A stretch of DNA of 64,000 bases, from contig NZ_CAMYFI010000008.1 in assembly GCF_947255005.1 (NCBI RefSeq), positions 1 to 64,000 on the forward strand. The letters are read 5' to 3'. Position 1 is the first letter of the stretch. Each line of letters starts with the position of its first letter. Below are positions 16,018 to 24,312 of this stretch, in pieces. The notes below the pieces were generated by a model, which saw only the letters and a list, made by a program, of their open reading frames with translations, ran no database searches and had not been told where the DNA came from. The position numbers and the translations under genes were made by a program. Source of the DNA: an uncultured Tessaracoccus sp. GTDB taxonomy: Bacteria > Actinomycetota > Actinomycetes > Propionibacteriales > Propionibacteriaceae.

Positions 16018-17550
16018 ATGGATATTGGTGTACCGAAGGAACTGGGTGACGCGCGCGTAGCGGCAACACCGAAATCCGTGGAAGGCTTGCGAAAGCTTGG
16101 CTACAACGTGCTCGTCGAGTCAGGTGCCGGACAGCTGGCGTCATTCGAGGATCACGCGTATCTCGACGCCGGCGCGTCGATCGTCGACGACGCCTGGCCT
16201 TGCGACATCGTCATCGCGGTGAATGCTCCCACGCCGGAACAGATTGGTCAGATGCGCCCAGGCGCGGTGCTGATCACCTTCCTCGGTCCCCGCCAAGACA
16301 TCGCGCTCACGGAGCAGCTCGCGGCAGCTGGTGTGACAGCGCTGAGCATGGACATGGTGCCGCGTACCTCGCGGGCCCAGGCCCTGGATGCGCTCAGTTC
16401 GCTTGCTAACATCTCCGGCTACCGCGCCGTGATCGAAGCGGCGCATGCGTTCGGAAGATTCTTCACCGGGCAGGTGACGGCGGCGGGCAAGGTGCCGCCT
16501 GCGAAGGTGCTCGTCGCGGGCACGGGCGTCGCGGGGCTCGCTGCCATCGGCGCCGCCAACTCGCTGGGCGCCATCGTTCGCGCCACCGATGTTCGCCCAG
16601 AGACGGCTGAGCAGGTCGAGTCCATGGGAGCTGAGTTCCTGCACGTCGCCGCCGACCAAGGTGTGAGTTCCGATGGGTATGCCAAGGAAGCGAGCGCTGA
16701 CTACGCCGCGCGTGCTGCAGAACTCTACGCGCGGCAAGCCGCCGAGGTGGACATCATCATCACGACGGCAGCCATTCCGGGCAAGCCTTCGCCGAGACTC
16801 ATCACTGCCGACATGGTGGCGTCGATGAAGCCAGGCTCAGTCATCGTCGACCTAGCAGCGCTCGGTGGCGGCAACTGTGAACTCACGCGCAAGGGTGAGA
16901 GCTACGTCACCGACGGCGGTGTCACCATCATCGGGTACACCGACATGGCATCCCGGCTGCCAGGACAAGCTTCGCAGCTCTACGCGACGAACCTCGTCAA
17001 TGCGCTGCAGCTCATGACGCCCGGCAAGGATGGCCAGATCGTGATCGACTTCGACGATGAAGTCGTGCGCACCATGACCGTCGCGCGGGACGGGGAAGTC
17101 ACCTTCCCACCACCGCCCATTCAAGTGTCGGCGGCACCTCAACCCACGGCGCAACCACCCGCCGCGCAACCCGAGACGCCAGCAACTTCGTCGAAACCAC
17201 CCAAACCGTGGTGGGTGCCCGTCGCGATGGTAGGGCTCGGGTCTGCGGCGATGATCGCCTTGCTCACCATCGCGCCCAGCTCGTTCGTGACTTTGTTCGG
17301 AGTGTTCGCGTTGGCGTGCATCGTCGGCTACTACGTCGTCTGGAACGTTACGCATGCGCTGCACACACCGCTGATGAGCGTCACCAACGCGGTGTCCGGC
17401 ATCATCCTCGTGGGCGCGATGATGCAGCTCGCACACGGCAACGTTGCGGTGAAGATGCTCGCCTTCATCGCAGTGCTCATCGCATCGATCAACGTGTTCG
17501 GCGGTTTCACCGTCACCCACCGAATGCTGAACATGTTTAGGAAGGGCTGA
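16018..17550 (+). CDS. pntA: NAD(P) transhydrogenase subunit alpha
   Basis: This 510-residue subunit is of the single-chain alpha type: the NAD-binding domain (dI) is fused to a short membrane domain. The N-terminus MDIGVPKE is typical. A Rossmann GTGVAGLAAIG lies near residue 164. A Pro/Ala/Thr-rich linker (about 370-395) leads to hydrophobic helices. With PntB it couples proton re-entry to hydride transfer from NADH to NADP+, supplying NADPH. The ATG at 16018 is preceded by TACGGT-N7 and no Shine-Dalgarno, suggesting a leaderless message. pntB follows two bases after the stop. Confidence 0.94.
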   Translation: MDIGVPKELGDARVAATPKSVEGLRKLGYNVLVESGAGQLASFEDHAYLDAGASIVDDAWPCDIVIAVNAPTPEQIGQMRPGAVLITFLGPRQDIALTEQLAAAGVTALSMDMVPRTSRAQALDALSSLANISGYRAVIEAAHAFGRFFTGQVTAAGKVPPAKVLVAGTGVAGLAAIGAANSLGAIVRATDVRPETAEQVESMGAEFLHVAADQGVSSDGYAKEASADYAARAAELYARQAAEVDIIITTAAIPGKPSPRLITADMVASMKPGSVIVDLAALGGGNCELTRKGESYVTDGGVTIIGYTDMASRLPGQASQLYATNLVNALQLMTPGKDGQIVIDFDDEVVRTMTVARDGEVTFPPPPIQVSAAPQPTAQPPAAQPETPATSSKPPKPWWVPVAMVGLGSAAMIALLTIAPSSFVTLFGVFALACIVGYYVVWNVTHALHTPLMSVTNAVSGIILVGAMMQLAHGNVAVKMLAFIAVLIASINVFGGFTVTHRMLNMFRKG

Positions 17551-17552
17551 CG

Positions 17553-18956
17553 ATGTACCTCACGAACTTCATCAATGCCACATTCATCTTCTCCGGCATC
17601 ATGTTCATCCTCGCGCTGGCGGGGCTGTCGAAACACGAAACGGCCAAGCGCGGCAACGCGTTCGGCGTCATGGGTATGGTGCTCGCGGTCATCGCGACGA
17701 ACTTTGCGATCGCCTACACCGACATCGTGGGCGAGAACATTCAGTGGCTGTCGGCGGTGGCGCTCTACGCCGCCATTGCGATCGGCGGTTTGATTGGCAT
17801 TTGGCGTGCCCGCAAGGTCGAGATGACGGGCATGCCTGAGCTCATCGCGTTGCTCCACTCCTTCGTCGGGGCCGCAGCGGTGCTCGTCGGATACAACGTG
17901 CACATTCTCGGCGAGAGCGCAGACCTGCTGCACCTGATCGAGGTCTACCTCGGCGTGCTCATTGGTGCCGTGACGCTGACAGGCTCACTCGTGGCATGGG
18001 GCAAACTCAACGGCAAGCTCGCGTCCAAGCCGCTCATGCTACCGGGCAGGCACTGGCTGAACCTCATCAATGTGATCGTGATGGTCGCACTGGGATTCTG
18101 GTACTGCAACACGCAGTCGTCCATCCCGCTCGTCATCATGACGGTGCTCGCGCTGTTCCTGGGCTTCCATCTGGTGGCGGCTATCGGCGGTGCCGATATG
18201 CCTGTCGTGATTTCGATGCTGAACTCGTATTCTGGCTGGGCTGCCGCCGCGTCGGGCTTCATGCTCGACATGTCGATCCTCATCATCACCGGCGCATTGG
18301 TGGGCGCATCCGGCGCGATCCTCTCGTACATCATGTGCAAGGCGATGAACCGCTCGTTCACATCGGTGATTCTGGGCGGATTCGGCGATACAGCCCCGGC
18401 TGAACAAGGCGAGATGGGAGAGTACGCTACCGCGACGACGGAAGACGTCGTCAGGTTGTTGCAGGACGCGAAGAAGGTGGTGATCGCGCCCGGCTACGGC
18501 ATGGCGGTCGCACAAGCACAGTACCCCGTGGCAGAGCTCACGCGCCGCTTGCAGGCCAACGGCACGGAGGTGGCATTCGCTATTCACCCGGTTGCGGGCA
18601 GGCTGCCTGGGCACATGAACGTGCTGCTCGCGGAAGCCAAGGTGCCCTACGACATCGTGTTCGAGATGGACGAGATCAACGACGACCTCGGCACCGCAGA
18701 CGTCGTGCTCGTGATCGGTGCCAACGACACGGTCAACCCCGCCGCCAATGAGCCAGGTTCGCCCATCTCGGGCATGCCCGTTCTGAAGGTGTGGGAAGCC
18801 AAGCACGTCGTGGTGTTCAAACGCTCCATGAGCGCGGGCTATGCCGGAGTGCAGAACCCCCTGTTCTTTAGGGAGAACTCGCTGATGTACTTCGGCGACG
18901 CGAAGCAATCGACCAACAACCTCGTTGCTGAGCTCCCCGCCCCTGCGAACGTGTAA
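17553..18956 (+). CDS. pntB: NAD(P) transhydrogenase subunit beta
   Basis: This 467-residue integral membrane subunit has about eight or nine transmembrane helices over residues 1-270 (dII, the proton channel). A C-terminal NADP-binding domain (dIII) carries VIAPGYGMAVAQAQ (near 310), AIHPVAGRLPGHMN and VIGANDTVNP (near 390). It partners PntA in the same operon. The gene ends 12 bases before the end of the converging lexA, with no obvious terminator between. Confidence 0.95.
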   Translation: MYLTNFINATFIFSGIMFILALAGLSKHETAKRGNAFGVMGMVLAVIATNFAIAYTDIVGENIQWLSAVALYAAIAIGGLIGIWRARKVEMTGMPELIALLHSFVGAAAVLVGYNVHILGESADLLHLIEVYLGVLIGAVTLTGSLVAWGKLNGKLASKPLMLPGRHWLNLINVIVMVALGFWYCNTQSSIPLVIMTVLALFLGFHLVAAIGGADMPVVISMLNSYSGWAAAASGFMLDMSILIITGALVGASGAILSYIMCKAMNRSFTSVILGGFGDTAPAEQGEMGEYATATTEDVVRLLQDAKKVVIAPGYGMAVAQAQYPVAELTRRLQANGTEVAFAIHPVAGRLPGHMNVLLAEAKVPYDIVFEMDEINDDLGTADVVLVIGANDTVNPAANEPGSPISGMPVLKVWEAKHVVVFKRSMSAGYAGVQNPLFFRENSLMYFGDAKQSTNNLVAELPAPANV

Positions 18957-18968
18957 AGAAGCCTGGAG

Positions 18969-19694
18969 CTACACGCGGCGCATGACCGCGACGATTTTGC
19001 CCATGACGGTGGCGTGGTTGCCGTCAATGGGCGAGTATCGTTCGTTGTGCGGGAGTAGCCACACCTGGTTGCCGTCGCGTTTGAAGGTTTTCACGGTGGC
19101 TTCGTCGTCGAGCAGTGCCGCGACGATGTCGCCGTTGACTGCCGTGGGCTGGCGACGAACCACCACCCAGTCGCCCTCGCAGATGGCGGCGTCGATCATG
19201 GAGTCGCCCTTCACCTCGAGCATGAAGAACTCACCGTGCCCGACGAGCTGTTCGGGTAGGGCGAAGATGTCTTCGATGTGCTGTTCCGCCAGGATTGGTC
19301 CGCCGGCAGCGATGCGCCCAACGAGTGGTGCAGATACGGCGCCGGGGGTGTCGATGGGCTCCGCCGCGGCGGCAGCGGTCTCGGGCTCGCCAGTGAGGGG
19401 ATCCATCACCATCATGGCCCGGGTGCGGTTCGGATCGCGGCGGAGGTAGCCTGCCTTCTCGAGAGCCTTCAGCTGGTAGGTGACACTCGACGGCGAGGAA
19501 AGCCCAGCTTGCTCCGCCATCTCTCGCACGCTCGGGGGATACCCATGGCGGTTGATGGACTCCCGGATGATACCCAGGAGCTTCGACGCACGTGGGGTGA
19601 GGCCGGGTTCAACTGGCCCCCCAGCGCCGAACTCCGCTTCGATGTCGGCTCGCGAGGGGCGTCCGCTGCCACGTGGTTTCTTCGGGGTCGTCAT
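18969..19694 (-). CDS. lexA: SOS repressor LexA
   Basis: This 241-residue repressor has a winged helix (PSVREMAEQAGLSSPSSVTY, residues 54-73) and an S24 self-cleavage domain. The Ala130-Gly131 cleavage site lies in VGRIAAGGP, the catalytic serine is S165 in GDSM and the lysine is K202 in ATVKTF. A 35-residue N-terminal extension is usual in actinobacteria. I start at the ATG at 19694 (AGGG 9 bases before) rather than the in-frame ATG at 19712, which lies inside the probable LexA box. It diverges from the SOS-type gene at 19891. Confidence 0.96.
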   Translation of the reverse strand: MTTPKKPRGSGRPSRADIEAEFGAGGPVEPGLTPRASKLLGIIRESINRHGYPPSVREMAEQAGLSSPSSVTYQLKALEKAGYLRRDPNRTRAMMVMDPLTGEPETAAAAAEPIDTPGAVSAPLVGRIAAGGPILAEQHIEDIFALPEQLVGHGEFFMLEVKGDSMIDAAICEGDWVVVRRQPTAVNGDIVAALLDDEATVKTFKRDGNQVWLLPHNERYSPIDGNHATVMGKIVAVMRRV

Positions 19695-19702
19695 GCTACA
19701 TA

Positions 19703-19718
19703 CCCTACACATGTTCGA
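19703..19718 (-). promoter_or_regulatory. Half-conserved LexA box at the lexA start
   Basis: On the minus strand TCGAACATGTGTAGGG has a perfect left half and a degenerate right half of the TCGAAC-N4-GTTCGA consensus (9 of 12). Its position 9 bases upstream of the lexA start suits autorepression. Confidence 0.4.
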
Positions 19719-19811
19719 AAATGATGGCAGCTTTGCGGGTGCGTGTCGGCCGTTTGGCAGTTTTGTCAGAGGTCTTTGGTGAAGTTCCCAGTGTCGAGGT
19801 AATGCAATCTA

Positions 19812-19827
19812 TCGAACAGATGTTGCA
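19812..19827 (+). promoter_or_regulatory. LexA box overlapping the -35 of the small SOS gene
   Basis: TCGAACAGATGTTGCA matches the SOS consensus at 10 of 12 positions. It overlaps the -35 hexamer TTGCAT at 19823-19828. Confidence 0.5.
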
Positions 19828-19851
19828 TACCCCGCATGGATGCGCTACCAT
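19823..19851 (+). promoter_or_regulatory. Promoter of the LexA-gated small membrane protein
   Basis: TTGCAT (19823-19828), a 17-base spacer and TACCAT (19846-19851) form a good sigma-70-type promoter. The expected start near 19858 falls inside the LexA box at 19856-19871, and the -35 lies in another box. Confidence 0.6.
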
Positions 19852-19855
19852 CTAA

Positions 19856-19871
19856 TCGAACAAACGTTTGA
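19856..19871 (+). promoter_or_regulatory. Near-perfect LexA box
   Basis: TCGAACAAACGTTTGA matches TCGAAC-N4-GTTCGA at 11 of 12 positions. It lies over the predicted transcription start of the gene at 19891. Confidence 0.75.
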
Positions 19872-19890
19872 CACCATGTAAGGAGTCGCT

Positions 19891-20220
19891 ATGACCACCG
19901 CAACGAAGAGCGCCTTCTCCCGTCGCTCGTACGCGCTGGCTGGGCGTCCAGCTCTCCACACTCCTGCGCTGCATCCCCGACGTGTCGGCCACGGGTTCGT
20001 TCGTCAACCTGTGGCATCGTGCGTCGTTGAGCGCTCGGTGGTTCGCCCGGCTGGCATGCTGGCACCGAAGCTGGGTCTACGCATCAAGTCGCTCGCCATT
20101 GGGCTCATTGCCATCGCGGGCAGTGTTGTGGGGGTCGCGGGTTATGTCTCTGCGGTTGCAGACGTGCACGCCGCGCCGGATGCTTCGGATGCGGCCGCTT
20201 GGGCGCACGTCGAGCCGTGA
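19891..20220 (+). CDS. Small single-pass membrane protein under LexA control (candidate SOS division inhibitor)
   Basis: This 109-residue protein has a basic N-terminal half (residues 1-66), one transmembrane helix (about 67-90) and a short 19-residue tail. AAGGAG lies 5 bases before the ATG, so it is a real gene. Its place, divergent from lexA and upstream of nrdR, is that of divS in Corynebacterium and Rv2719c (ChiZ) in Mycobacterium, SOS-induced cell-division inhibitors. Unlike Rv2719c it has no LysM domain after the membrane helix. I cannot recognise sequence similarity; function is inferred from synteny, topology and LexA boxes. A GC-rich hairpin (20221-20241) follows. Confidence 0.78.
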   Translation: MTTATKSAFSRRSYALAGRPALHTPALHPRRVGHGFVRQPVASCVVERSVVRPAGMLAPKLGLRIKSLAIGLIAIAGSVVGVAGYVSAVADVHAAPDASDAAAWAHVEP

Positions 20221-20239
20221 AACACCCCGCGCGTCGGTG

Positions 20240-20268
20240 TTGACCTTCTATTAGTGGCTGCGTACCGT
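20240..20268 (+). promoter_or_regulatory. nrdR-nrdJ promoter
   Basis: TTGACC (20240-20245), a 17-base spacer and TACCGT (20263-20268) form a sigma-70-type promoter. It would start transcription near 20275, inside the NrdR box, giving a leader of about 105 bases. The 3' arm of a 6-base hairpin (AACACC 20221-20226, GGTGTT 20236-20241) overlaps the -35 and may end the upstream gene. Confidence 0.55.
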
Positions 20269-20270
20269 AC

Positions 20271-20286
20271 GCCCTATATCTAGTAG
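20271..20286 (+). promoter_or_regulatory. NrdR box
   Basis: The core CTATATCTAG (20274-20283) matches 9 of 10 positions of the published NrdR-box core CwAtATaTwG. It covers the predicted transcription start, a position suited to repression. A clear second box at the usual helical spacing was not found; CTTCTATTAG near 20245 is only a poor candidate. Confidence 0.6.
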
Positions 20287-20379
20287 TTACACCAACGTCA
20301 TTCCTCAAGGGCTTGTGTTTTTTGGGGTTGTCGGGTGTAATTGGCTCGGTCGCTCGATCACACTGGAAAGGTCCTCGAA

Positions 20380-20904
20380 GTGCACTGCCCGTTCTGCCGT
20401 AATGCTGACACCCGAGTGTCAGATTCACGTGCCACGGAGGACGGTTCCGCAATTCGTCGACGTCGCGTCTGCGTCGCATGTGACAGGAAGTTCACCACGC
20501 TGGAGCAGGTGGTCCTGACAGTGGTGAAGCGTTCCGGGGTGGTCGAGCCATTTAGCCGTGAGAAAGTCATCAAAGGGGTGTCCAAGGCTTGCCAAGGTCG
20601 GCCCGTCACCCCCGATCAACTCGCGGCACTCGGGCAAGAAGTGGAAGAGAATCTTCGCTCTGCCGGAGTCGCTGAGATTCCCGCAGACCAGGTAGGGGTG
20701 GCCATCCTTGGCCCGTTGGCGCGGCTCGACTCCGTGGCCTACCTGCGGTTCGCGTCCGTATACAAGAATTTCGAATCCGTCGACGATTTTGTGCGCGAGA
20801 TCGACGACATGAACCATGTCGGGTCTGATCAGCTGAAGGACTCGGCACCAGGTAGCTCCGGAAGAAGAAGCCGGAGCACGATGCAAGAACCACTCATCGG
20901 CTAA
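20380..20904 (+). CDS. nrdR: Transcriptional repressor NrdR
   Basis: This 174-residue nucleotide-sensing repressor of ribonucleotide reductase genes has an N-terminal zinc ribbon (C3, C6, C31, C34) and an ATP cone (about residues 47-137, with VVKRSGVVEPFSREK). The last 25 residues are a charged tail. The GTG at 20380 is chosen over an in-frame TTG at 20341 because it gives the invariant HCPFC start and GGAAAGG lies 8 bases before it. nrdJ follows after 15 bases, so NrdR probably represses its own operon through the box at 20271. Confidence 0.95.
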   Translation: MHCPFCRNADTRVSDSRATEDGSAIRRRRVCVACDRKFTTLEQVVLTVVKRSGVVEPFSREKVIKGVSKACQGRPVTPDQLAALGQEVEENLRSAGVAEIPADQVGVAILGPLARLDSVAYLRFASVYKNFESVDDFVREIDDMNHVGSDQLKDSAPGSSGRRSRSTMQEPLIG

Positions 20905-20919
20905 TTGGGAGAATAAGAG

Positions 20920-23772
20920 ATGACGGCGAACGCCACCAAAGGCGCCAGCGGGCGTACAGCAGGCAAAGCACGCGCGACGAAGAAGGCGCCCAGCGGCCTC
21001 ACGATTGAGCGAGTTTTCACGACGGAGGGCGTGCATCCCTACGACGAGCAAGAGTGGGAGCTGCGCGACGTCGTGCAGACCAACTGGAAGACGGGCGAGA
21101 CTGTCTTCGAACAGCATGGCGTCGAATTCCCCAAAGCGTGGAGCATCAACGCCTCCACCATCGTCACTACCAAGTACTTCCGCGGAGCCGTAGGCACCGC
21201 GCAGCGGGAAGCTAGCCTCAAGACGCTGATCGACCGCGTCGTCGGCAAGTACGTCGAAGCCGGTCGCGAATTCGGCTACTTCGCTACTGAAGACGATGCC
21301 AAGATCTTCAAAGAAGAGCTCACCTGGATGCTGCTGAACCAGGTCTTCGCGTTCAACTCTCCTGTATGGTTCAACGTCGGCACCTCATCGCCGCAGCAGG
21401 TTAGCGCCTGCTTCATCCTCTCCGTCGACGACTCCATGGAGTCCATCCTCAACTGGTACAAGGAAGAGGGATTCATCTTCAAGGGAGGCTCCGGCGCTGG
21501 CCTCAACCTTTCCCGCATCCGCTCCTCGAAGGAGCTGCTGAGCTCCGGCGGCACCGCGTCCGGCCCGGTGTCCTTCATGCGCGGTGCAGACGCATCCGCC
21601 GGCACCATCAAGTCAGGCGGCGCTACCCGTCGGGCGGCGAAGATGGTGGTGCTCGACGTCGACCACCCCGACATCGAGGAGTTCGTCGAGACGAAGGCCC
21701 GCGAGGAAGACAAGATCCGCGCGCTACGTGATGCGGGCTTCGACATGGACCTCGGTGGCAGGGACATCACGTCGGTGCAGTACCAAAACGCCAATAACTC
21801 GGTGCGCGTCAACGATGAGTTCATGCGGGCAGTCGAAACCGGGGGCAAGTTTGGTCTCAAGGCTCGTCACACTGGTGAAGTCATCGAAGAAGTGGATGCC
21901 AAGGAGCTGTTCGAGAAGATCGCCAAGGCGGCGTGGGAGTGCGCTGACCCGGGCATTCAGTACGACGACACCATTAACGCCTGGCACACGAACCCAGTCA
22001 CTGGCCGCATCACAGCGTCCAACCCCTGCTCGGAGTACATGAGCCTGGACAACAGCTCCTGCAACCTCGCATCGCTGAACCTGCTGAAGTTTCTGAACGC
22101 CGACGGCACGTTCGACGTTGAGCGCTTCGTGAAGGCGGTGGAGCTCATCTTCACCGCCATGGATATCTCCATCTGCTTCGCGGATTTCCCGACGCAGGCC
22201 ATTGGTGAGACGACGCGCAACTTCCGCCAGCTCGGCATCGGTTACGCCAACCTTGGCGCGTTGCTCATGGCCACAGGTAAGGGCTACGACACCGAGGGTG
22301 GCCGCTCAACGGCCGCTGCCATCACGTCGCTGATGACCGCCGCGTCATACCGACGTTCCGCAGAGCTCGCCGCAGTGGTTGGCCCGTATGCTGGGTATGC
22401 CGAGAATGCCGACGCGCACCAGCAGGTCATGCGTAAGCACCAGGCTGCCAACGAGAGCTTCAAGCCGTTGCCGGAAGATCAAGGCATTCACGCCGCAGCG
22501 TCGCGCGAATGGGCAAAGGTTATTGAACTCGGCGCGGCCGATGGTTTCCGCAACGCGCAGGCCTCGCTGCTGGCTCCCACCGGCACCATCGGTTTCATGA
22601 TGGACTGCGACACCACTGGCATCGAGCCTGACTTCTCCCTGGTGAAGTTCAAGAAGCTCGTCGGCGGCGGATCCATGCAGATCGTGAACCAGACCATCCC
22701 GAGGGCGCTGCAGAAGTTCGGCTACGACGAGACGCAGATCACCGAGATCGTCGACTTCATCTCCGAACGCGGTCACGTCGTCGGCGCCCCGCACTTGGAG
22801 GAGCGTCACTACGAGGTGTTCGACACCGCGATGGGGCAACGCTCCATCAAGCCTATGGGTCACGTGCGCATGATGGCCGCGGTCCAGCCCTTCCTCTCCG
22901 GTGCCATCTCTAAGACGGTAAACCTCCCCGAGTCGGCCACCGTCGAAGACATCGCCGACGTGTACATGCAGGGCTGGAAGCTGGGGCTCAAGGCGCTGGC
23001 TGTGTACCGTGACAACTGCAAGGTGGGCCAGCCGCTCTCCGACGGCAAGAAGCAGAGCGAATCCGCCAAGGTGGTGGAAGAGAAGATCGTTGAAAAGGTG
23101 GTGTACCGCCCGAAGCGTGAACGCCTGCCGAAGTCGCGAATGTCGCGCACCACCAGCTTCTCCGTGAGCGGTGCCGAAGGCTACATGACGTCGTCGTCGT
23201 ACGATGATGGCCGCCTGGGTGAGGTGTTCCTCCGCTTGGGTAAGCAGGGCTCGACGCTCTCCGGCGTGATGGATGCGTTCTCGATCGCGGTATCCATCGG
23301 TCTGCAGTACGGCGTGCCACTGGAGAGTTTCGTGCAGAAGTTCACCAACTTGAAATTCGAGCCCGCAGGCATGACCGACGACCAGGACATCCGCATCGCG
23401 CAGTCCATCATGGACTACATCTTCCGTCGTCTCGCGCTCGATTACCTCGACTTCGACGACCGCTCCGAGCTGGGCATCTACACCGCGGCTGAGCGTGCCC
23501 GGTATGTCCAAACCGGCGAATACGTTTCGGAAGAGGATGAGTCCTCACTGCCCGAGTACGAGCAGCTGCGCAACGACGACGCCGACAACTTCGACGTCGA
23601 CGGTGCACGCCAGCCGTCGCTCATCGACGCCCACACGACAGCGGAACTGCTGGAGAACATGACGGGCCACGCCATCGACGCGCCGCTGTGCATGACCTGC
23701 GGCACCAAGATGCGTCCGTCGGGTTCCTGCTACGCCTGTGAAGGTTGCGGCGCCACCAGCGGCTGCAGCTAA
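20920..23772 (+). CDS. nrdJ: Vitamin B12-dependent (class II) ribonucleotide reductase
   Basis: This 950-residue enzyme makes deoxyribonucleotides using adenosylcobalamin and needs no oxygen. The catalytic N-C-E region is seen in NPCSEYMSLDNSSCNLASLN (near residue 368), with a phosphate-binding LLAPTGTIGFMMDCDTTGIE loop. A TSCPD-type domain follows (residues ~750-850), then a cysteine-rich tail (CMTCGTKM, CYACEGCG) that re-reduces the active site. GGGAG lies 9 bases before the ATG. It shares a transcript with nrdR. No class I enzyme lies in this window. Confidence 0.95.
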   Translation: MTANATKGASGRTAGKARATKKAPSGLTIERVFTTEGVHPYDEQEWELRDVVQTNWKTGETVFEQHGVEFPKAWSINASTIVTTKYFRGAVGTAQREASLKTLIDRVVGKYVEAGREFGYFATEDDAKIFKEELTWMLLNQVFAFNSPVWFNVGTSSPQQVSACFILSVDDSMESILNWYKEEGFIFKGGSGAGLNLSRIRSSKELLSSGGTASGPVSFMRGADASAGTIKSGGATRRAAKMVVLDVDHPDIEEFVETKAREEDKIRALRDAGFDMDLGGRDITSVQYQNANNSVRVNDEFMRAVETGGKFGLKARHTGEVIEEVDAKELFEKIAKAAWECADPGIQYDDTINAWHTNPVTGRITASNPCSEYMSLDNSSCNLASLNLLKFLNADGTFDVERFVKAVELIFTAMDISICFADFPTQAIGETTRNFRQLGIGYANLGALLMATGKGYDTEGGRSTAAAITSLMTAASYRRSAELAAVVGPYAGYAENADAHQQVMRKHQAANESFKPLPEDQGIHAAASREWAKVIELGAADGFRNAQASLLAPTGTIGFMMDCDTTGIEPDFSLVKFKKLVGGGSMQIVNQTIPRALQKFGYDETQITEIVDFISERGHVVGAPHLEERHYEVFDTAMGQRSIKPMGHVRMMAAVQPFLSGAISKTVNLPESATVEDIADVYMQGWKLGLKALAVYRDNCKVGQPLSDGKKQSESAKVVEEKIVEKVVYRPKRERLPKSRMSRTTSFSVSGAEGYMTSSSYDDGRLGEVFLRLGKQGSTLSGVMDAFSIAVSIGLQYGVPLESFVQKFTNLKFEPAGMTDDQDIRIAQSIMDYIFRRLALDYLDFDDRSELGIYTAAERARYVQTGEYVSEEDESSLPEYEQLRNDDADNFDVDGARQPSLIDAHTTAELLENMTGHAIDAPLCMTCGTKMRPSGSCYACEGCGATSGCS

Positions 23773-23778
23773 CGTGTG

Positions 23779-23829
23779 GACGCAGGGGCGTTGCGTGGGG
23801 TATGTGCCTCGCTCAACGCCCCTTGCGTC
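23779..23829. terminator. Terminator after nrdJ
   Basis: GACGCAGGGGCGTTG (23779-23793) pairs with CAACGCCCCTTGCGTC (23814-23829) through 15 pairs with one bulged T and a 20-base loop. It lies between converging nrdJ and the leftward gene ending at 23869. Confidence 0.7.
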
Positions 23830-23868
23830 TCTCTGGTGCTGTTGCTCACAGTGATCGGTAGTGCCAGA

Positions 23869-24312
23869 TCAAAGGTCGAGTTCACGACGATGAACCCAGT
23901 CGGGGATGGTGCGTTCACGGGAGTACTGCTCGAACAGGGGCGCTGCTTGCTCGGCGGTCCAGACTTCTTCTGGATGGATCATGCTCTGCCCCTGGCCCCA
24001 GACGACCCGCTCGGTCTCTTCGCCAGTGAGCGGCGCCCGGCCGAGCACCCAGTGGTTGTAGGACCCGTCATCGTGGGTGACGCGGAGCTCAACCGTCATT
24101 CGTTCGGCAGCGCCGGCGCACTGAAGGTAGTGCGAAAGCCAGGTGGGGGCCTCGAACTCAGCGTCGGCGGGGTAATGCCACAAGCAGTATGCGAAGTTAC
24201 TCTTGGCGTCGAGCGACTGGAGAGGGCGCTCGTAGCCGACACTCTCTTCGAGCCTTGCGGGTTGATCGGTGTCGCCGTTCCACGTGACGGCTGGTTTGAG
24301 GACGGTGGTCAT
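23869..24312 (-). CDS. Unknown 147-residue protein coupled to the ABC-F gene
   Basis: I do not recognise this family. The protein is soluble, acidic and Trp/Tyr-rich, with no signal peptide or membrane helix (segments AYCLWHYPADAEFEAPTWLS and SYNHWVLGRAPLTGEE). Its ATG overlaps the ABC-F stop (ATGA, 24309-24312), so it is translated after, and regulated with, the ABC-F protein. A frame of similar length on the plus strand (23776-24333) lacks these start signals and I treat it as a shadow. The nrdJ terminator lies downstream. Confidence 0.68.
   Translation of the reverse strand: MTTVLKPAVTWNGDTDQPARLEESVGYERPLQSLDAKSNFAYCLWHYPADAEFEAPTWLSHYLQCAGAAERMTVELRVTHDDGSYNHWVLGRAPLTGEETERVVWGQGQSMIHPEEVWTAEQAAPLFEQYSRERTIPDWVHRRELDL

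Noticed and set aside
20221..20379. Cobalamin riboswitch upstream of nrdR-nrdJ
   Set aside because: I looked for a B12-box-like motif and multi-helix core and found none; the leader instead holds a promoter and NrdR box. A covariance-model search would settle it.
22345..23511. 388-codon open frame opposite nrdJ
   Set aside because: His/Leu/Val-rich antisense artefact; nrdJ motifs are complete on the plus strand.
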